Notes: generated by a model not told the origin, from the letters alone. 64,000 nucleotides of DNA from Tomocerus qinae (GCA_020055645.1 CM034548.1:39424296-39488295), one strand, 5' to 3'. Positions 49,253 through 61,879 are shown, counted from the stretch's first letter. A program made the numbers and translations.

Positions 49253-52126
49253 GTCGGGTTTTAATTGTATTTTTTAATGTTTTTTTATGGCTGCAGAGTC
49301 ATTACACTTATTGCATCGTTTCTATTATGATTTATGACACGGGTTTAATTCCTTCTCACATTTTATTGGGCACTATTAATCCTTAAAGTGCCTTCTACTT
49401 CCACGGCATGGTGTGTAAAGCTGTAAATCCATAATAGCTCATATAAAAAAGAACGTTTACCATGAATACATTATTATTGACACGACTTAGACTACCTACC
49501 TACCTAGTTCAATTTGAGCTGATGATTGCAAAGGAGTAAAAGTATTAAGTGATATGACAAGATAACCCGAAATAGAATTATTAGGATGTGATATGAATAA
49601 AAAATATTAGAGGGTTAATGCGTTAATGCCCATTTTATTATGAACTGAGCTCTGTGTACTTAAACTTTTGATAGACCCATCTCTGTTTCAGAAGAGGGTC
49701 GGCTATCACAGAAATAGATCTATTAATAGTATATAGTCACCGTTTTTGGTGTCAATGTCATATCACAAGAGTATGCGAATTATCCTAGAACCAAATGACT
49801 ACTAAAATAAATAATTATAATGCTTACTTTATAGGGAATCAACTTTTAGCTCTCTATGGTGTGATGAGAAAATTGCCCGTGTTCTGTCATTGTCATTTCC
49901 CTTTGTATGTAGCAGTAGAATTTATTGACACAGAGTAACGTAGAGGCGGAAAGATTACGTGGAGACGCATAGCATTGAGACATCCATTATAGCCCAGAAG
50001 ACATAACTACATGCTGTAATAGTAAAATTGAATCAATTTTATGCGCTCTCCTCCTTGTACTTCTGCTGTATAAATTTTACGATGTTGGCTCTTATTCTAC
50101 CAAAAGTAATGGGTATCCGTCCGTATTTAAGTAGTGGAGATGTTTCTTGTGGATTATAGGTACATTCTTTCCTATCTCTTAGTCTCATCGTGTTTGTCAC
50201 AATTCCCTTAAACATCTTAATGACCAAACCCATAAACCTAATTTTAGATATCCCGATTAAATTCAAAAGTGCCTATTTCATTTTTCACTCATTTCATTTG
50301 CCACGCTATATTCTCTTACTACATCCTTCTGTCAATCCTCACATGTCTGTTTTGTCCCTTGTGGTTAGATACGCCTTGTAAAAATTCTAAATAAACGTCG
50401 TCACAAACAAACTCGAGAGTGCTGTCATATTTTTAGAACATCATATTAGATTTGCATACTCAGCTTCAGTTTTATGTCTATCACTAACCTACTTCTAAAT
50501 TTTACGAGCATGTTGTGGTATTAATTATATTTCCTACAGTCACTTCTTCATTATCTCTTTAAATATTATGGAAATAAATATCTATTTTGCCATCGAGAAC
50601 TTTAATCTGCTCCGAGATTAGATTATACTGTCCGGAACGAATAATATCTTCAAACTTGTGATTAATAAAGTACTCTAACTTTCTTAAATACCGATATCAC
50701 CTTGTAAAATCAACTTGAAGATTATTTAAGAAGGCAATTTCTGTTGATAAATTCATTTTCCCAAGCACTTAACCCCTGAAATTGAAACTGTGCTTCATTT
50801 AACTTTTGAATTATTTCAATTTTCAGAACCATGTATGGTTCACTGAGTATATATTCCGCAAATGACTGACTTTTAGTAGTGGTATAAGCTGGCTTACTCT
50901 TCAAAATGATCTTAAACGACAAGTTTAATTTGTTATGGAAACTATATCCTGAAACTACTTTAAAAAGTTATTGTGGTCTGCCATGCCTAAAAGATTCAAG
51001 TTACTATCACTTACTGCAAATGAAAAATGTTTGTAAGGTGCTTACTCCAATCTTTAGTAAAAGAGTATGTGATTTGATTTGAAAATAAGTCTTTCGTGCC
51101 TTTCTGCCTGCAGGGCAATCAAGTAATTTAAATGAACTTTAGATTAATTCCAACCTGTTCACTCCAACGGATACTATTACAATCTTGAGGTGTTTATCGC
51201 AGTGGAAAATTGTTTTTTACTATATCTGTTACATATTACTCAATTCAATCTAAAACTTTCCATCCATTTATGTAACTACTGATAATCTAATGGGGCCGAA
51301 GCGCCGTCTATCGGAAAATCAATTACCATATGCGCATTTCTCAACAAAATTGTACCCCTACAAAAAAATGAAACACAATTTCAGTTCCAAAGACGGTACT
51401 TTTCTCAAGCCGTTTTGTACATCAAGTCCTTTTCAGATATTGTTAAGAAAATGGCGGATACCAATTATTACCGAAAATTGCAAAAAATATTGGCATACCT
51501 TTCTGTTTTCAATGAAGTTGTGGTACATTGTTTTAAAGTACGGTATCGGGGAAGGGCATTTGCTTCGGCTAATTTTTTGAGACAGAGTGCATAACATTAG
51601 ACACTTGTAATTTTTACCACTCATAAAAGAATGTCATAGGAAAATTTGAAGATCATTACTGAATGTGGCTTATTTTTAGTTTCGGGACTACAGCTGTGTC
51701 AATCGGACGCATTTTCCCATTAAATTACATTGTAAATAAATCCTAAGTGGAAAAAAACAACGAGTGCATTAGCCCAAAGCATTGAGATTTTCACCTTAAA
51801 CAGTACAAATATCAAATATTGTGTACTGTGATTTTCAACTGTGGCTTTTTCTTATTTGTGAAACTAAAGCAAAAATCATGAAAAAAATTCCAAAATATGC
51901 TGTATAAACTTTAGAATTTACTATACCTATGACTAAGCAAGTCACTTGATGTGCAGTTGCTTAGTTGACCTTTAGGCATGAGAGTGATATTATGTACAGC
52001 ATGACAATTGCTCTAATAAAAGCCAAACTAATTGCCATGGTTTATGAAAACAAGTTTGTTTATAATAATATCAACCATTGATCCATGGAAGTGGGACTGT
52101 TTTTAATGTTAACACTCATGTGTAAC
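49253..52126. other. Intron, part between the second tRNA and the tandem MITEs
   Basis: AT-rich sequence with no supported gene. A small inverted repeat lies at 51800-51829 (ACAGTACA with TGTACTGT). Between 51290 and 51580 there is a 96-codon frame with weak GCCGAAGC/GCTTCGGC ends; see the rejected list. Confidence 0.45.
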
Positions 52127-52345
52127 CAAGGAGTATTAACTGGTCTGGTGTCCTTGGTTTCTCTTCTACTTTATCAGGAGAGTTCAGCTAGGCATTTTGC
52201 GCGAATATCTATAGGAGATGTTTTCGTTTCTTATACGATTGTTGCCAAAGAAAACTGGCAATATTGTCCCTTTAGTGCCTAGATGGACCCTCCTGATAAA
52301 GCCGTTGACATTCCTTGGGTGCACTATGTTCCTAGTTCCCAAGTT
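52127..52345. mobile_element. Inverted-repeat element A (MITE), first of a tandem pair
   Basis: The left end CAAGGAGTATTAACTGG matches the inverted right end of element B. Inner arms at 52170-52194 (TTTATCAGGAG...CTAGGCA) and 52276-52300 are inverted copies agreeing at 22 of 25 positions. The centre shares words such as CGATTGTTGCCAA (approximately) and TTGTCCCTT with element B, in the same order and orientation. The right boundary is decayed and approximate, and no clear target duplication is visible. There is no coding capacity. Confidence 0.65.
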
Positions 52346-52409
52346 ATCAATTGTTTTTGCAAGTGACCCAATCTAAATAATTTAGTCATCCTCCCTAATT
52401 AGCAATATC

Positions 52410-52638
52410 AGAGGAGCTTTAACTAGTATGGTATCTCTTTGGTTTTTTCAGGAGGGTTCAGCTAGGCACTTAGCGTGAATATCTATTACGGATATTTTTC
52501 CTCCCTTATTCGATTGTTGCCAATGACAACTGGTAGGATTTGTCCCTTACAGATATTCACGTAAAGTGCCTATCTGTACCCTCCTGAGAAAACCGAAGAC
52601 ATACCAAGGGATACCACACCACCAGTTAAAGCACCTTG
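52410..52638. mobile_element. Inverted-repeat element B (MITE), second of a tandem pair
   Basis: Long terminal inverted arms (52410-52484 and 52551-52638) include a 37-base inner section that agrees at 33 of 37 positions, TCAGGAGGG...AATATCT against its inverse. Just outside the ends are gcaatatc (52402-52409) and gcaatacc (52639-52646), matching at seven of eight bases. They read as an 8-bp target duplication as made by hAT, P and related DNA transposons. The element is 229 bp, non-coding, and related to element A, about 65 bp to its left. Confidence 0.75.
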
Positions 52639-52859
52639 GCAATACCCATTTCATTTTTTTATCGCTGCAGTTTATTAGTAACTAGGGTACCCTTGCCCTG
52701 CACTCGACATGTAGTTTTAGGGACATAAGAGGGCCTTGGGTTTTTGATCAGTTTTCCATTGTCTGTGGCCGGGTCTAGATTTCTTATCCGATACCGTTCT
52801 TTATAGTTTTAGTAAAATATTAGAAATGTAGAAGATTATTATAGTTTCTAAAGAATTTT

Positions 52860-55800
52860 TAAGCCATTAAATGTAGAGATGTAGTGTAGTTGGATGCATT
52901 AGAAGTAAGTGGTTCTATGTATGTGTATTTGTGAAGTGGTGAGAATGAAATATTTAGTAAGTTGTAGATGAAAAGTGGATGGATGAGGGTTGGTGGCTAA
53001 GTAAGTGGGAAGGAAGTCAAATTTGGTGTGTAGTTAGTTGTAGTGTAAGTGTAGTAAATAAGTAGTAGGAGGTTGATTAAAGGGACATCCATCAGGAGAG
53101 TGGAAATAAGGCGAGTGAAAGGATCTCGAGAGTGAAGAGGAGAGTTTCGATCGTTGAGAGAGCCTAAGGAGCACTTGAAGTTTCATCTGTGTACCATTTA
53201 CTCGTCGACGAGGGGTGGTGAATGTCAATGCGAAGTGAAAGAAGAAGTTATCACGAGAAGAATGATGTGGTAGTAATTATTTTATTGTGAGGCAAAAGAG
53301 GCTTCTTCCCAGTCTACTATTATCTAGGCCTTCCTATCCCTTTTCACTCCATTCACTCCGAGAAGACCCCCTTAATACCTACTGCTACTGAATCATAATA
53401 TAGATGTGACCCTCTTCTGAATAATATCATACTTTCATTCTTGCCTAGACTCAGAAGGGACGAGTGGCACTCTGCTGACCAAAGATGAGTCAGTTGCCCT
53501 GAGTAACTCAACTATTAGAACTACTACAATAGTAGAATAGAATTATTATGAAGACTAGTACAGACTTTGGGACAGCTAGTCGAAATGAAAGTAGACTTTC
53601 TTGGAGCTAAGGACAGAGACTAATTTTAGTTGGCTACATTTGAGGTTTCCACTTTCTCTTACTTCTTACTTACTATTATACTCACTTACTCACTTTTACT
53701 TGCTTTCCTTGCTTCCTTACTATTTCTTCTTTGAGGTTTTCCGTTTCTCATCTCTCCAAGAAAGTCACGTTCAGCACACGACGGAGGAAGAATGCACGGA
53801 AAATCGATGAGCTACCAACTTGCCGTCTTTAGTAGTCTCGCCCAGTCAGCCAGGATTATTTCTCTTTCCTTGCAACATCTATTTACTATGTACACCATGC
53901 TTATTCTCACATGAATTTACTACCCATTACTTCTTATACTACGTCTACACACCTTTATATCTACGCACAAAATTCCATACTCAATTCACGACTAACATAT
54001 TCCCATTACAGCATAAAGTACTATATTTTTTCCGATGAAGTAATATTTAGAGTTAGCAAAAAGTATGGAATTTGTACATGCAGCTTTTGAAGTACATCAC
54101 TTTGAATAATAACAGCAGTAAATTATTGTAGTATTCGTCATTCTTCGTATCGTTATACTTAAACTGATGTTATTTAAAAATTTTTAATTCAAAATATTCG
54201 GAGTAGTAGGTCAACTAAATAAAAAGATGTAATACAGACAGGTTAAAAGTTATTTACTCACAAACCTACGTTTCATTTATACGACTCAAATGACGCCGCA
54301 AATATTGTTCGTAACACGCAAAGTCTACAAGAGCATTCTTTACCCAGCGGGGATTACCGTTTAAGTCAATTTATGCATATTAAACATTTTAGTGTGCGTC
54401 AGGAAAGACTTATGTTGTTAGCATAGTTTGTCAATCCAATTTGTATAGAGATTTAAATGAGGTAAGCCAGCTGTAGCCGAAGTGCAAGGGTAGGTATAGG
54501 TAGTACGAGTTAAGTCAGTGGTAGAGTATTTATCGTAACGGAAATGTTGTTTTACTAATAGTATATTTTGGTCCTTTTGGTTTGCTTTCTTTTGTTTTGT
54601 GAGAGTAACGTTAGCCTTCTATTGGTTACTTGGTGTAGAGAGAGTTGGGTGTAGGAGGAAAGGTTGGCAGAAGGTTGTTCCAAGAAAAGTTGAGATTATT
54701 TCACTGGAGCGATTGTAGAGTAAGATGTAGGTTGTGTAAAAAGCAATGAGTATTATTGTGTAGTAGAAGCAGTACATTAGTAGATGGGAAGAGTGAGAAT
54801 GATGTAGTGTTTGCAAGTTGGAAGCGTGAGAAAAAGGGAATAAAAGAGTCAGAGTTGAGCTGAACTGAAGGAACTAAACATGGGAAATAGTCCGGGAGGA
54901 CTGGAGGCTGACTGGAAAAAGAATGGAGATGTTTCCTTGAGGAGGTTGCTGGCTCCTTGTCTCGATTGTTGTGAATTGTGGTTTGGAGGCGAGAAGTTTC
55001 CTTTCGCTTTCCTGGACAACTTTGTCCTCTCTATCTCCAATCACCGAATTTCTTGTCCTACCACTTTATGTATTTCTTTCAGACATACCACTCTGTCTGT
55101 CTGTTGGTCTCCTGATATTATAGAAACAGAGGGAGATGAAAAACTCCATATTATTTATTTTAGACTATAGTGGGTTGATGGCGATTACAGTGTCTTTAGG
55201 AGCATTGTTTAATATATACTAATAAAAGTGTATGGATATAGAGTTTGGGAAACGCATCGATTCGTTTGCTTTAGTTTGGTTCATACCCAAGAGATCCCTA
55301 AGGGCAAGAAAAGGGAAGGGAAACAGACACTGCGAATGTCTGTTTTTACTTATAGAAAGTATACCCTTATAAAATAGTATTTAGTAGCGGCAAAAAAATG
55401 TAGGATATGATATAGTGTGCTAATAGAGTATAATAATATGTGTGTAGTACTAAGTAGTGGAGGAGGATGAAAGTCATTGTGAGAAAGAAAATAGAGAAAA
55501 AAGAAAGTGGAGGAAAGGCGCGAGTAAAAGGGAAGGAAGTAAGAGTAGGGAGGGCAAAGGGAGTCAGCCAGACACGACAAGACAAGCTAAACGAAGCCAA
55601 AGGAGGATTACAGGGAAAAACAAGGAACAAAAGGATTTGTTGAAACTTTTCTGTCATCTCAGTGTAATCTCAACTGATGAGTGGCCAAATAGATCTCAAG
55701 TAAAAAATCTTGTTCCCCATTAAATTCATACTTTGCCATTTTCTCTTTTCCTTGTTATACCAATTGATTTTCCTCTCTAGCCTCCCCATAAATCATTCAC

Positions 55801-58200
55801 TTCTTCTCTCTTATATAACAACCGAGAAAATATCTTCAATGTACCTAGTGCACTTTAGACTTATCCTACTATCATTATGTGTAACATCTAACTGCTACCT
55901 AACTCATTCTCAGTGCTTTGGCTACGAAATATACAGCAAAGCCGTCTGTCTATTAATAATTCACATGGCATTTTTATTCTATATATCTCTAAGACCTAGG
56001 CGGTATATAGGTCTTGTCTGGTCATTATATTGATTTTACTTTTCTCACTGTTACGATAATAAATAAATTACAAACAATTATAGTCAATGTATTTCTAGCT
56101 ATTCTGGTTCAACTACCTTTAAGAACTGCTAATTTTTAAGCTGTGGATCTTAATAGTGGGTTTTTCATCACAAAAAATGACATCGAACTACTATTTATAT
56201 TAAAAATCAAGAATGGAGAAAATGATTTTGTGACAATTGTATAAAAATGTATATTTAGGATGTAGGTGAACATAACAGAGTCATAAATGTAACGTCGCCG
56301 TAATGTGAAAGTAAACCGTATCGTATTCACTTTTTGTGGCATAGATTAATGTGGGAAAGAAACAGTAGACATAGAGCTGTCTATAATATATGCTGCTATA
56401 AGGGTGGTAGATGTATTTACCTTTAGATTTTGAATGGGAGGGATTTCTATGAAGGTATTATGGGCCCATTGTAAAAGATATTTCTGGAATTTGGTCTTCT
56501 TGACGAGATAGATAAAGAGAATATGGCTACGTTGATATATTAAATGAAAGCATAATAGAGGTATCTGTGAGAAAAGTATATCTGGGGTTGAGGACAGTGT
56601 TAAGTCTGGTGGTTGTGACGGGAGAGGAAATAGTTTAGCTTTTGTGAGGGTATTACTCGTGGGTAGTTGGAGTTCAGTTAGTGGAGAAAGTAAAGTAAAT
56701 AGGAGAATGGAGAGCGGAAGGAAAAAAGAGACTATCGCATTCTTCGGATTTTCTTTTCTGCGGGAAAAGTCCTGGAGTCGTTGATTCGTCCCTCTATCTC
56801 TTTCTGTGTAGTTTGCTGTTCGTGGGTTTGGCTTGTCTTGTCTGAAAAGAAAACAGTGGATGGAGGAAGGAAGAGAAAGCACTCTGACTAGAACTCGGCA
56901 GAAGCAAACCGAAAAATTATCCCACATTACTCTCTCGGGCTCCTGTTTGAGTTTCCTATTAGGATTTTCTTCTGGCTGACAAATCCTGTCATTTGGGGTC
57001 TCAATCTGAAGCTCATCTTATCACACGCAACTAACTTATTTCCCTTGAAGGCTCTTCGGTGTCACTTATGGGATTTCTTCTTCTTGTCCGCCTTACATTT
57101 AATGCATGAACCCCCCAATATAATAGCAACTTGGAAATTGTCGGAAGACAGATCTCTCCTCTTACCTTCTCCTTCCGTACCTACTTTACTCCATCATCAA
57201 TACACACACAGACCTTTACTATACTACTCTGTCCTCCTCCTACGTCCTCCTCCTACTATTTACTACTTATAATCCATCTAGTAGTATTACTCTATAGATT
57301 TTATATAAAGACATGCATCCTGTCTCAAATCACCTACTCTTTGCTTTTCTTTGTACGACCCGTCAAATCCTAATGTTCAACTAACATGCCCGCCCTGTCT
57401 CTATAACCTTTGGCCCTCATTATCTCTAGAAACTTATTTGATTTTAATCTGCCCATTTATTTGAGAAACAATTACGAAGCCATACCTTTTTTCATGTTAT
57501 TTTGCATTAATATATAATTAGATATGCATATTTAATAGTGAATGTTAAATATCATAACACAATTATAAGAATTATAATTTTGATAAGATAGTTTGGGAGT
57601 ATATTTATATCCCATATAATTCTATATCTTTGGACTTGAATTGTGTTTACGTTTACACCACATATGGCTATGTGTTCAATAGATTTAGCGCTTGCGGATA
57701 GGTTGACTTTTGAGAAAGCTCTTTTCCTCTTCCTTTTTTTCCTTTTGACTGATTTTGGGAGTGTTTGTGATGTTTGTAGTAACTCGTGTGTCGTTCGTGT
57801 CGTATGCTATGCCCCATGAACCAAGCAAGGTCTCTTGATTCCGACTCGACTGGTTGTCTTTGAGTTTAAGAAACACTCACATCACTTCCCTAAACGGATA
57901 AAAGCATTATGTACTGCCAAGTTGACTTTGCCTGTTTGACTCCACTTACTTTCCCAATCCATTCATCTCAACATTATTTTCCCTCAAGAACTTTCCTCAC
58001 TACATTAAATACTCTTCTGGTGTGTGTGGTGTGCTCTGCTTTCGTGGTGGAAAATGGGAGTGGGAATGAATGTGGTTCTACGTGTACTTTCATGTACTCG
58101 ACTGCTAATCTACCACTTTATAATATTATATACCTAATATCATCACGTTTATTATTTCATATGACTATATACTATCTCAGCAGTACCAAATTTGTATATG
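52860..58200. other. Intron, last part: alternating strand-skew blocks
   Basis: Four to five G-rich/C-poor blocks alternate with C-rich/G-poor blocks on the + strand. G-rich blocks lie at about 52860-53270, 54480-54940, 55390-55680 and 56370-56740. C-rich blocks lie at about 53300-54020, 54950-55110, 55710-56000, 57100-57420 and 57900-58190. The skew is extreme: the 60 bases from 52921 contain no C, while the 60 from 57181 contain only two G. The G-to-C switches (for example 53280-53560, 55560-55680, 56740-57100) are more complex and GC-richer. Long frames here, including 193 codons on the minus strand at 56346-56927, follow from the skew and are low-complexity. No gene is supported. Confidence 0.6.
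57231..57256. repeat. Two perfect 13-bp tandem units
   Basis: The unit GTCCTCCTCCTAC occurs twice head to tail inside a C-rich block. Confidence 0.9.
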
Positions 58201-58778
58201 AATAAATACATGCCTAAGTGGAGCAACGACACGACAAACTATATTTTTGTCAAGTGTGCACTAATGTAGGCACTTAACGTGTATTATTTTATCACCTCGT
58301 TTTGGTATAATATTACTACCTACACACACAATAGTAGTGGCATTTAGGTCTGTTGTCTAAGATGTAAAACCTACGAGACTGGTTTTCATATAGCTATGGC
58401 TATAGTATATCTACACATGAGTAAATAGTTTTCAAAGTTAATAAATATTATTTATGTAACTTGTAACGTACATAAGTACTTATCGTAAATATTCCAATAT
58501 TATAAACAAACAATGAGCATTAAGTGTTTTCTCGTAAAATAAATACAGTACAGGAATTTCTGGGTTGTACATGTACATTGTTAATAGTAGTATTACTAAG
58601 TAGGTATAAAAATGTTGGAGTTGGTTGAGATGTAAATGAATGGGTATTTATGGGTTTATGTAGTAAAATGAACTGAATAAGTAAGAATATGGAGTGACTG
58701 TCGAGTCTTTGCGTGTGGTTTTGGAATTAAGTGAACTCATTAATGATGAAGGACTTCCTTTTGTGTGTTACTTCACAG

Positions 58779-58999
58779 ATTCGTCACCACATCTACCGGA
58801 CAATCTGATTTCGTCTAATGAGCAAAAAGGCCTGGACGCTAAGCAAACGTACATCAATCACGAGCTGCCCAAGTCAACTAGCACTGCGACAACTGGCACT
58901 TCGATTGCCAACCTTTGCCTTAGTCCTGCATTAGAAGATATCAATTCGAAAATCGAACATCCGGAAACGAGTGGAGCCATAACTGCTCTTCACGGCACT
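58779..58999 (+). CDS. Exon (221 bp) of the unidentified N/S/H-rich protein
   Basis: The acceptor is a pyrimidine-rich run ending CTTCACAG at 58778, and the donor is GTAAGT at 59000. The frame enters at codon position 2 and leaves in phase 0. It encodes about 74 residues, starting with SSPHLPDNLISS and ending with GAITALHGT. The segment is hydrophilic, Ser/Thr-rich with scattered acidic residues, and has no transmembrane or known domain. The open frame extends upstream of the acceptor to 58694, but that part is the splice tract and not coding-like. The preceding exon is probably 43474-43516 by phase, or an unseen one. The joined protein covers residues 15-88 in my numbering, from the first residue of the micro-exon. 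Confidence 0.8.
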
Positions 59000-60551
59000 G
59001 TAAGTCTCTCCCTTGTCTTACTTCCTCATGAATAGTCTTTATTTTATGGATCGTTACGATACGACTGTTTAGATCCTCGATGGCTATAGATATGTGAATG
59101 TGTGCTCATACGTGTTTTATGGCTTAGATCGACCTACCTTCTCCCTTTACCATTTAATAAAATAAAATTGTGATTTATTATTATTGTGTCTTGATATCGT
59201 TATAGCCCTGGCACACACCATTTGTAGCAGATAGTTTAACTTAATGCGATGGAGTTGTTGCCCATTACTCTATTCCTGCTTTTTTCTGTCGATTTGATAC
59301 GCATCGTCCTTTTACTTGTCGCTACCTACTTTACTTCCATCCATTACCGTCCTCGTTCCACCTCGACCCATCGATAACGCCGGAATATTCTGCAGTCAAA
59401 ATAAATGCACCCTTCTTTTCCTCCAAACACTTAACAGGCTCCTCATTTTATAAATTGTATCAATAACCTTCCAAAGAATATAAAAACTAAATTTATCATT
59501 CTTGGGAATTAATAATTCCGAGCAACAATCATATTTATTATCCTTTTTACGAATAACAAAATCCACCGATTACGAATTTGGAAAATATTATAAGGAAAAT
59601 ACACGTTTCACTATATCATTACCGTTTTAATTTTTTAAACAATCAACAAATTTTTTGAATAGTTTTACTTGAAATATGTGTAAGCCTAATATTCCCAAAT
59701 AAGTTAAGTATTTTAAAATGGTAAGATTAGAAAGTGGGTATGGCTATGTATAATTTATTACTTCGTTTAAAAGCATTGAAAATGGGATGATTGTTGAACC
59801 GGCCCCTCGTCAATAGGAACGTAAAAGGATGTCAACAGGGACTTAGGAAATACCTGCCATGAAAATTTAAATTCGAGATTAAGTTTTTGAGTGTTGTCGT
59901 TGCATCCTCGTCAGACGAGAGAAATGGGCTAAAAATGGAAATTATCATCTTTACATGCAGCTTTTATCGTTCTCAGGAGAAATCTTGGGATTTTTGACCT
60001 GAGCACCGTTACTTGTCTTTTCGCTTTTGAGGATGGATAGGAAAAGTTTGCGGGACGATAAACATTTGAGCGTTTCCTCTTTTGTGGTTTGTGCTCTGCA
60101 GACATACTAAGTAGTACCTCGGTCGCTATTTATGTGTTTCCCACATTCCCTATTGTGTGTACATTATAAATAGTTCTGCGGACTATTGTTGACGTTCATA
60201 GCGTACTTAGGTATATTTCTTTAGTGCTTTAATATATCAATGTCCCTTTTTGGTAAGACGGTGCTGAATTTGCTGTGAAAGCAAAACTCGTCATTAAGTG
60301 AGTAGATGGCTGAGAGGATGGGATAGGAAGGAGCGTAAGTAAATTATTAGCTGTGGGTAGGTATGCAAAGTAGAGCTGAGTAAATAAGGAATGGTTTGTT
60401 TACCCTTTGTACTAGATTTATTCTTCTGGCATCTAATCTCTCACTATCTCGTTAAGGAGGAGAGCGGTAGTCAAATGAAGCTGTTATTAAAATGAACTAA
60501 ATACTTAGCTGCTTGATTTATGTATTGAAATGAGATTTGTTTGATATGCAG
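59000..60551 (+). other. Intron, 1552 bp
   Basis: GTAAGT donor and ATGCAG acceptor, phase 0. I see nothing inside beyond AT-rich unique sequence and a GC-richer stretch near 59210-59400. Confidence 0.75.
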
Positions 60552-61112
60552 AATGGACCTTTGAGCTGCAACGCACAAGGAGAGAGGGCTGGAGATGTGA
60601 ATGGTCACAGTAGAACAAGTACAACTGCTAATAATTCTGCGGCAATCAGTCAAGTGAATGATAAGAAATTCGTGCCGAGTCGACCTGGACCTCAAACTCT
60701 ATTTACTCCATATGCCACGACGGCGATCACTCGAGTGAGTACGCCGGTGGACAGACCGCCATCCACCTCTCAGTCCATTCTTCAACCGGAAAGTCCTAAA
60801 GATCAATCTCATCAGCCATTGACGTTGCCAATTCAGTCTGAACCTTTTGCTCTTTCGCATCCACATCGAATTAATCATCTTCACAATAATCACTCTTCGA
60901 TTGCGACCAGTAACTTAACTAGCAGCAATAGCAGCAGCCTTATAAATTCCAACAATATTACCTCCAATAGTAATAATACGACTAATTCGAGTAGTGTCAA
61001 CATTCTGACCATACCCACGCCCAACGCTCCTCACAATCACCCCTCCAACGAGTATATTACACTGTCTGGATCTCATATCCACCGCTCTTCACCCACTGTC
61101 GATAATAATAAG
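60552..61112 (+). CDS. Exon (561 bp) of the unidentified N/S/H-rich protein
   Basis: This is the longest exon, 187 codons, bounded by TATGCAG before 60552 and AAG/GTAATC at 61112. It begins and ends in phase 0, so skipping it would keep the frame. It covers residues 89-275. It holds a Pro/Ser/Thr-rich stretch with FVPSRPGPQTLFTPY near residues 128-142. A strongly Asn/Ser-rich tract follows at residues 196-237 (runs such as SNSSSLINSNN), then a His/Pro/Ser-rich tail (APHNHPSNEY). All of it looks intrinsically disordered. Such N/S/H homopolymer-like tracts are common in arthropod transcription factors and chromatin co-regulators, but no diagnostic motif is present and I do not assign a family. 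Confidence 0.85.
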
Positions 61113-61782
61113 GTAATCCCTCCTTTATTTACCATTTAATTTATACAACTATGTACTTTGATAACCTCAACTTTCTCTTGCAATTAGAAGTAAAAAAGAA
61201 ATTCTTGTATCTATTTCTTAATTGTTGGGTTTTAGTATATTTTTGCAAAAATGAACATGTTTTTTGTGTTCTTGGGCAGTGCAAGATGCAAAAGACTTTT
61301 ATAAACCTGAAATCCACTTTGTAAGCTTGTTTGTTCCTAAGCCAACAAGTAAAGCGTCATTGTCCTACCTACGTACATTAGTATGAAAAGCGATATGGAA
61401 GTGCTTAAATATATCGTTGTGACATGACATAGGAAATGTTGGTATTACTACTTAGCTATGTATTAATAAATGCCTTGCTTTCATTTTAGGAGTTTACTTT
61501 CGTTTGACATCATACTTTGTTATAAAATGCATGTGAATGTTTCCTACATCACATGAGTGTTCTTTATGGCGATTATATAGGTACATAAAAATGAAGGGAA
61601 ATTTTAGTTAGGCAGCGGACGTGTGTGATAAAGCAAGGTTATTTCTTCCTATTAGTTTTGCTTTTCGTGCTAGGCTAGTTGAAAATAGCTCTGGGCTGCA
61701 AATTATTATGGGTTGGGAACACGATAATGATTTAGCTGATTGAGCTCATTTATGATTTTAATTGTATGTTTGTTTGTTGCAG
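61113..61782 (+). other. Intron, 670 bp
   Basis: GTAATC donor, and an acceptor in a T-rich tract ending TTGCAG; phase 0. No feature seen inside. Confidence 0.75.
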
Positions 61783-61879
61783 ACCGGAGCTGAGCAGCAG
61801 GCCAGTGGTCGCGGTGTGCCCACGCCGCCCGCAGCCCACCAGCTCTTAAGCCGAAAATCTCATACTCCAAGTGGCAAAG
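61783..61879 (+). CDS. Exon (97 bp) of the unidentified N/S/H-rich protein
   Basis: Bounded by TTTGTTGCAG and GTAAGT. It enters in phase 0 and leaves in phase 1, and encodes TGAEQQASGRGVPTPPAAHQ and then LLSRKSHTPSGK (residues 276-307). It is markedly GC-rich against the AT-rich introns, a good coding sign. The PTPP and SHTP pairs resemble proline-directed phosphorylation sites (inference). Confidence 0.85.

Noticed and set aside
51295-51569. Possible transposon with GCCGAAGC and GCTTCGGC ends around a 96-codon frame
   Set aside because: Terminal match is only eight bases, no target duplication was found, and the frame shows no transposase motif.
56346-56927. 193-codon open frame on the - strand
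   Set aside because: It lies in a strand-skewed block where stop codons are depleted on the C-rich strand; the product is low-complexity Leu/Ser/Pro/Thr with no domain.
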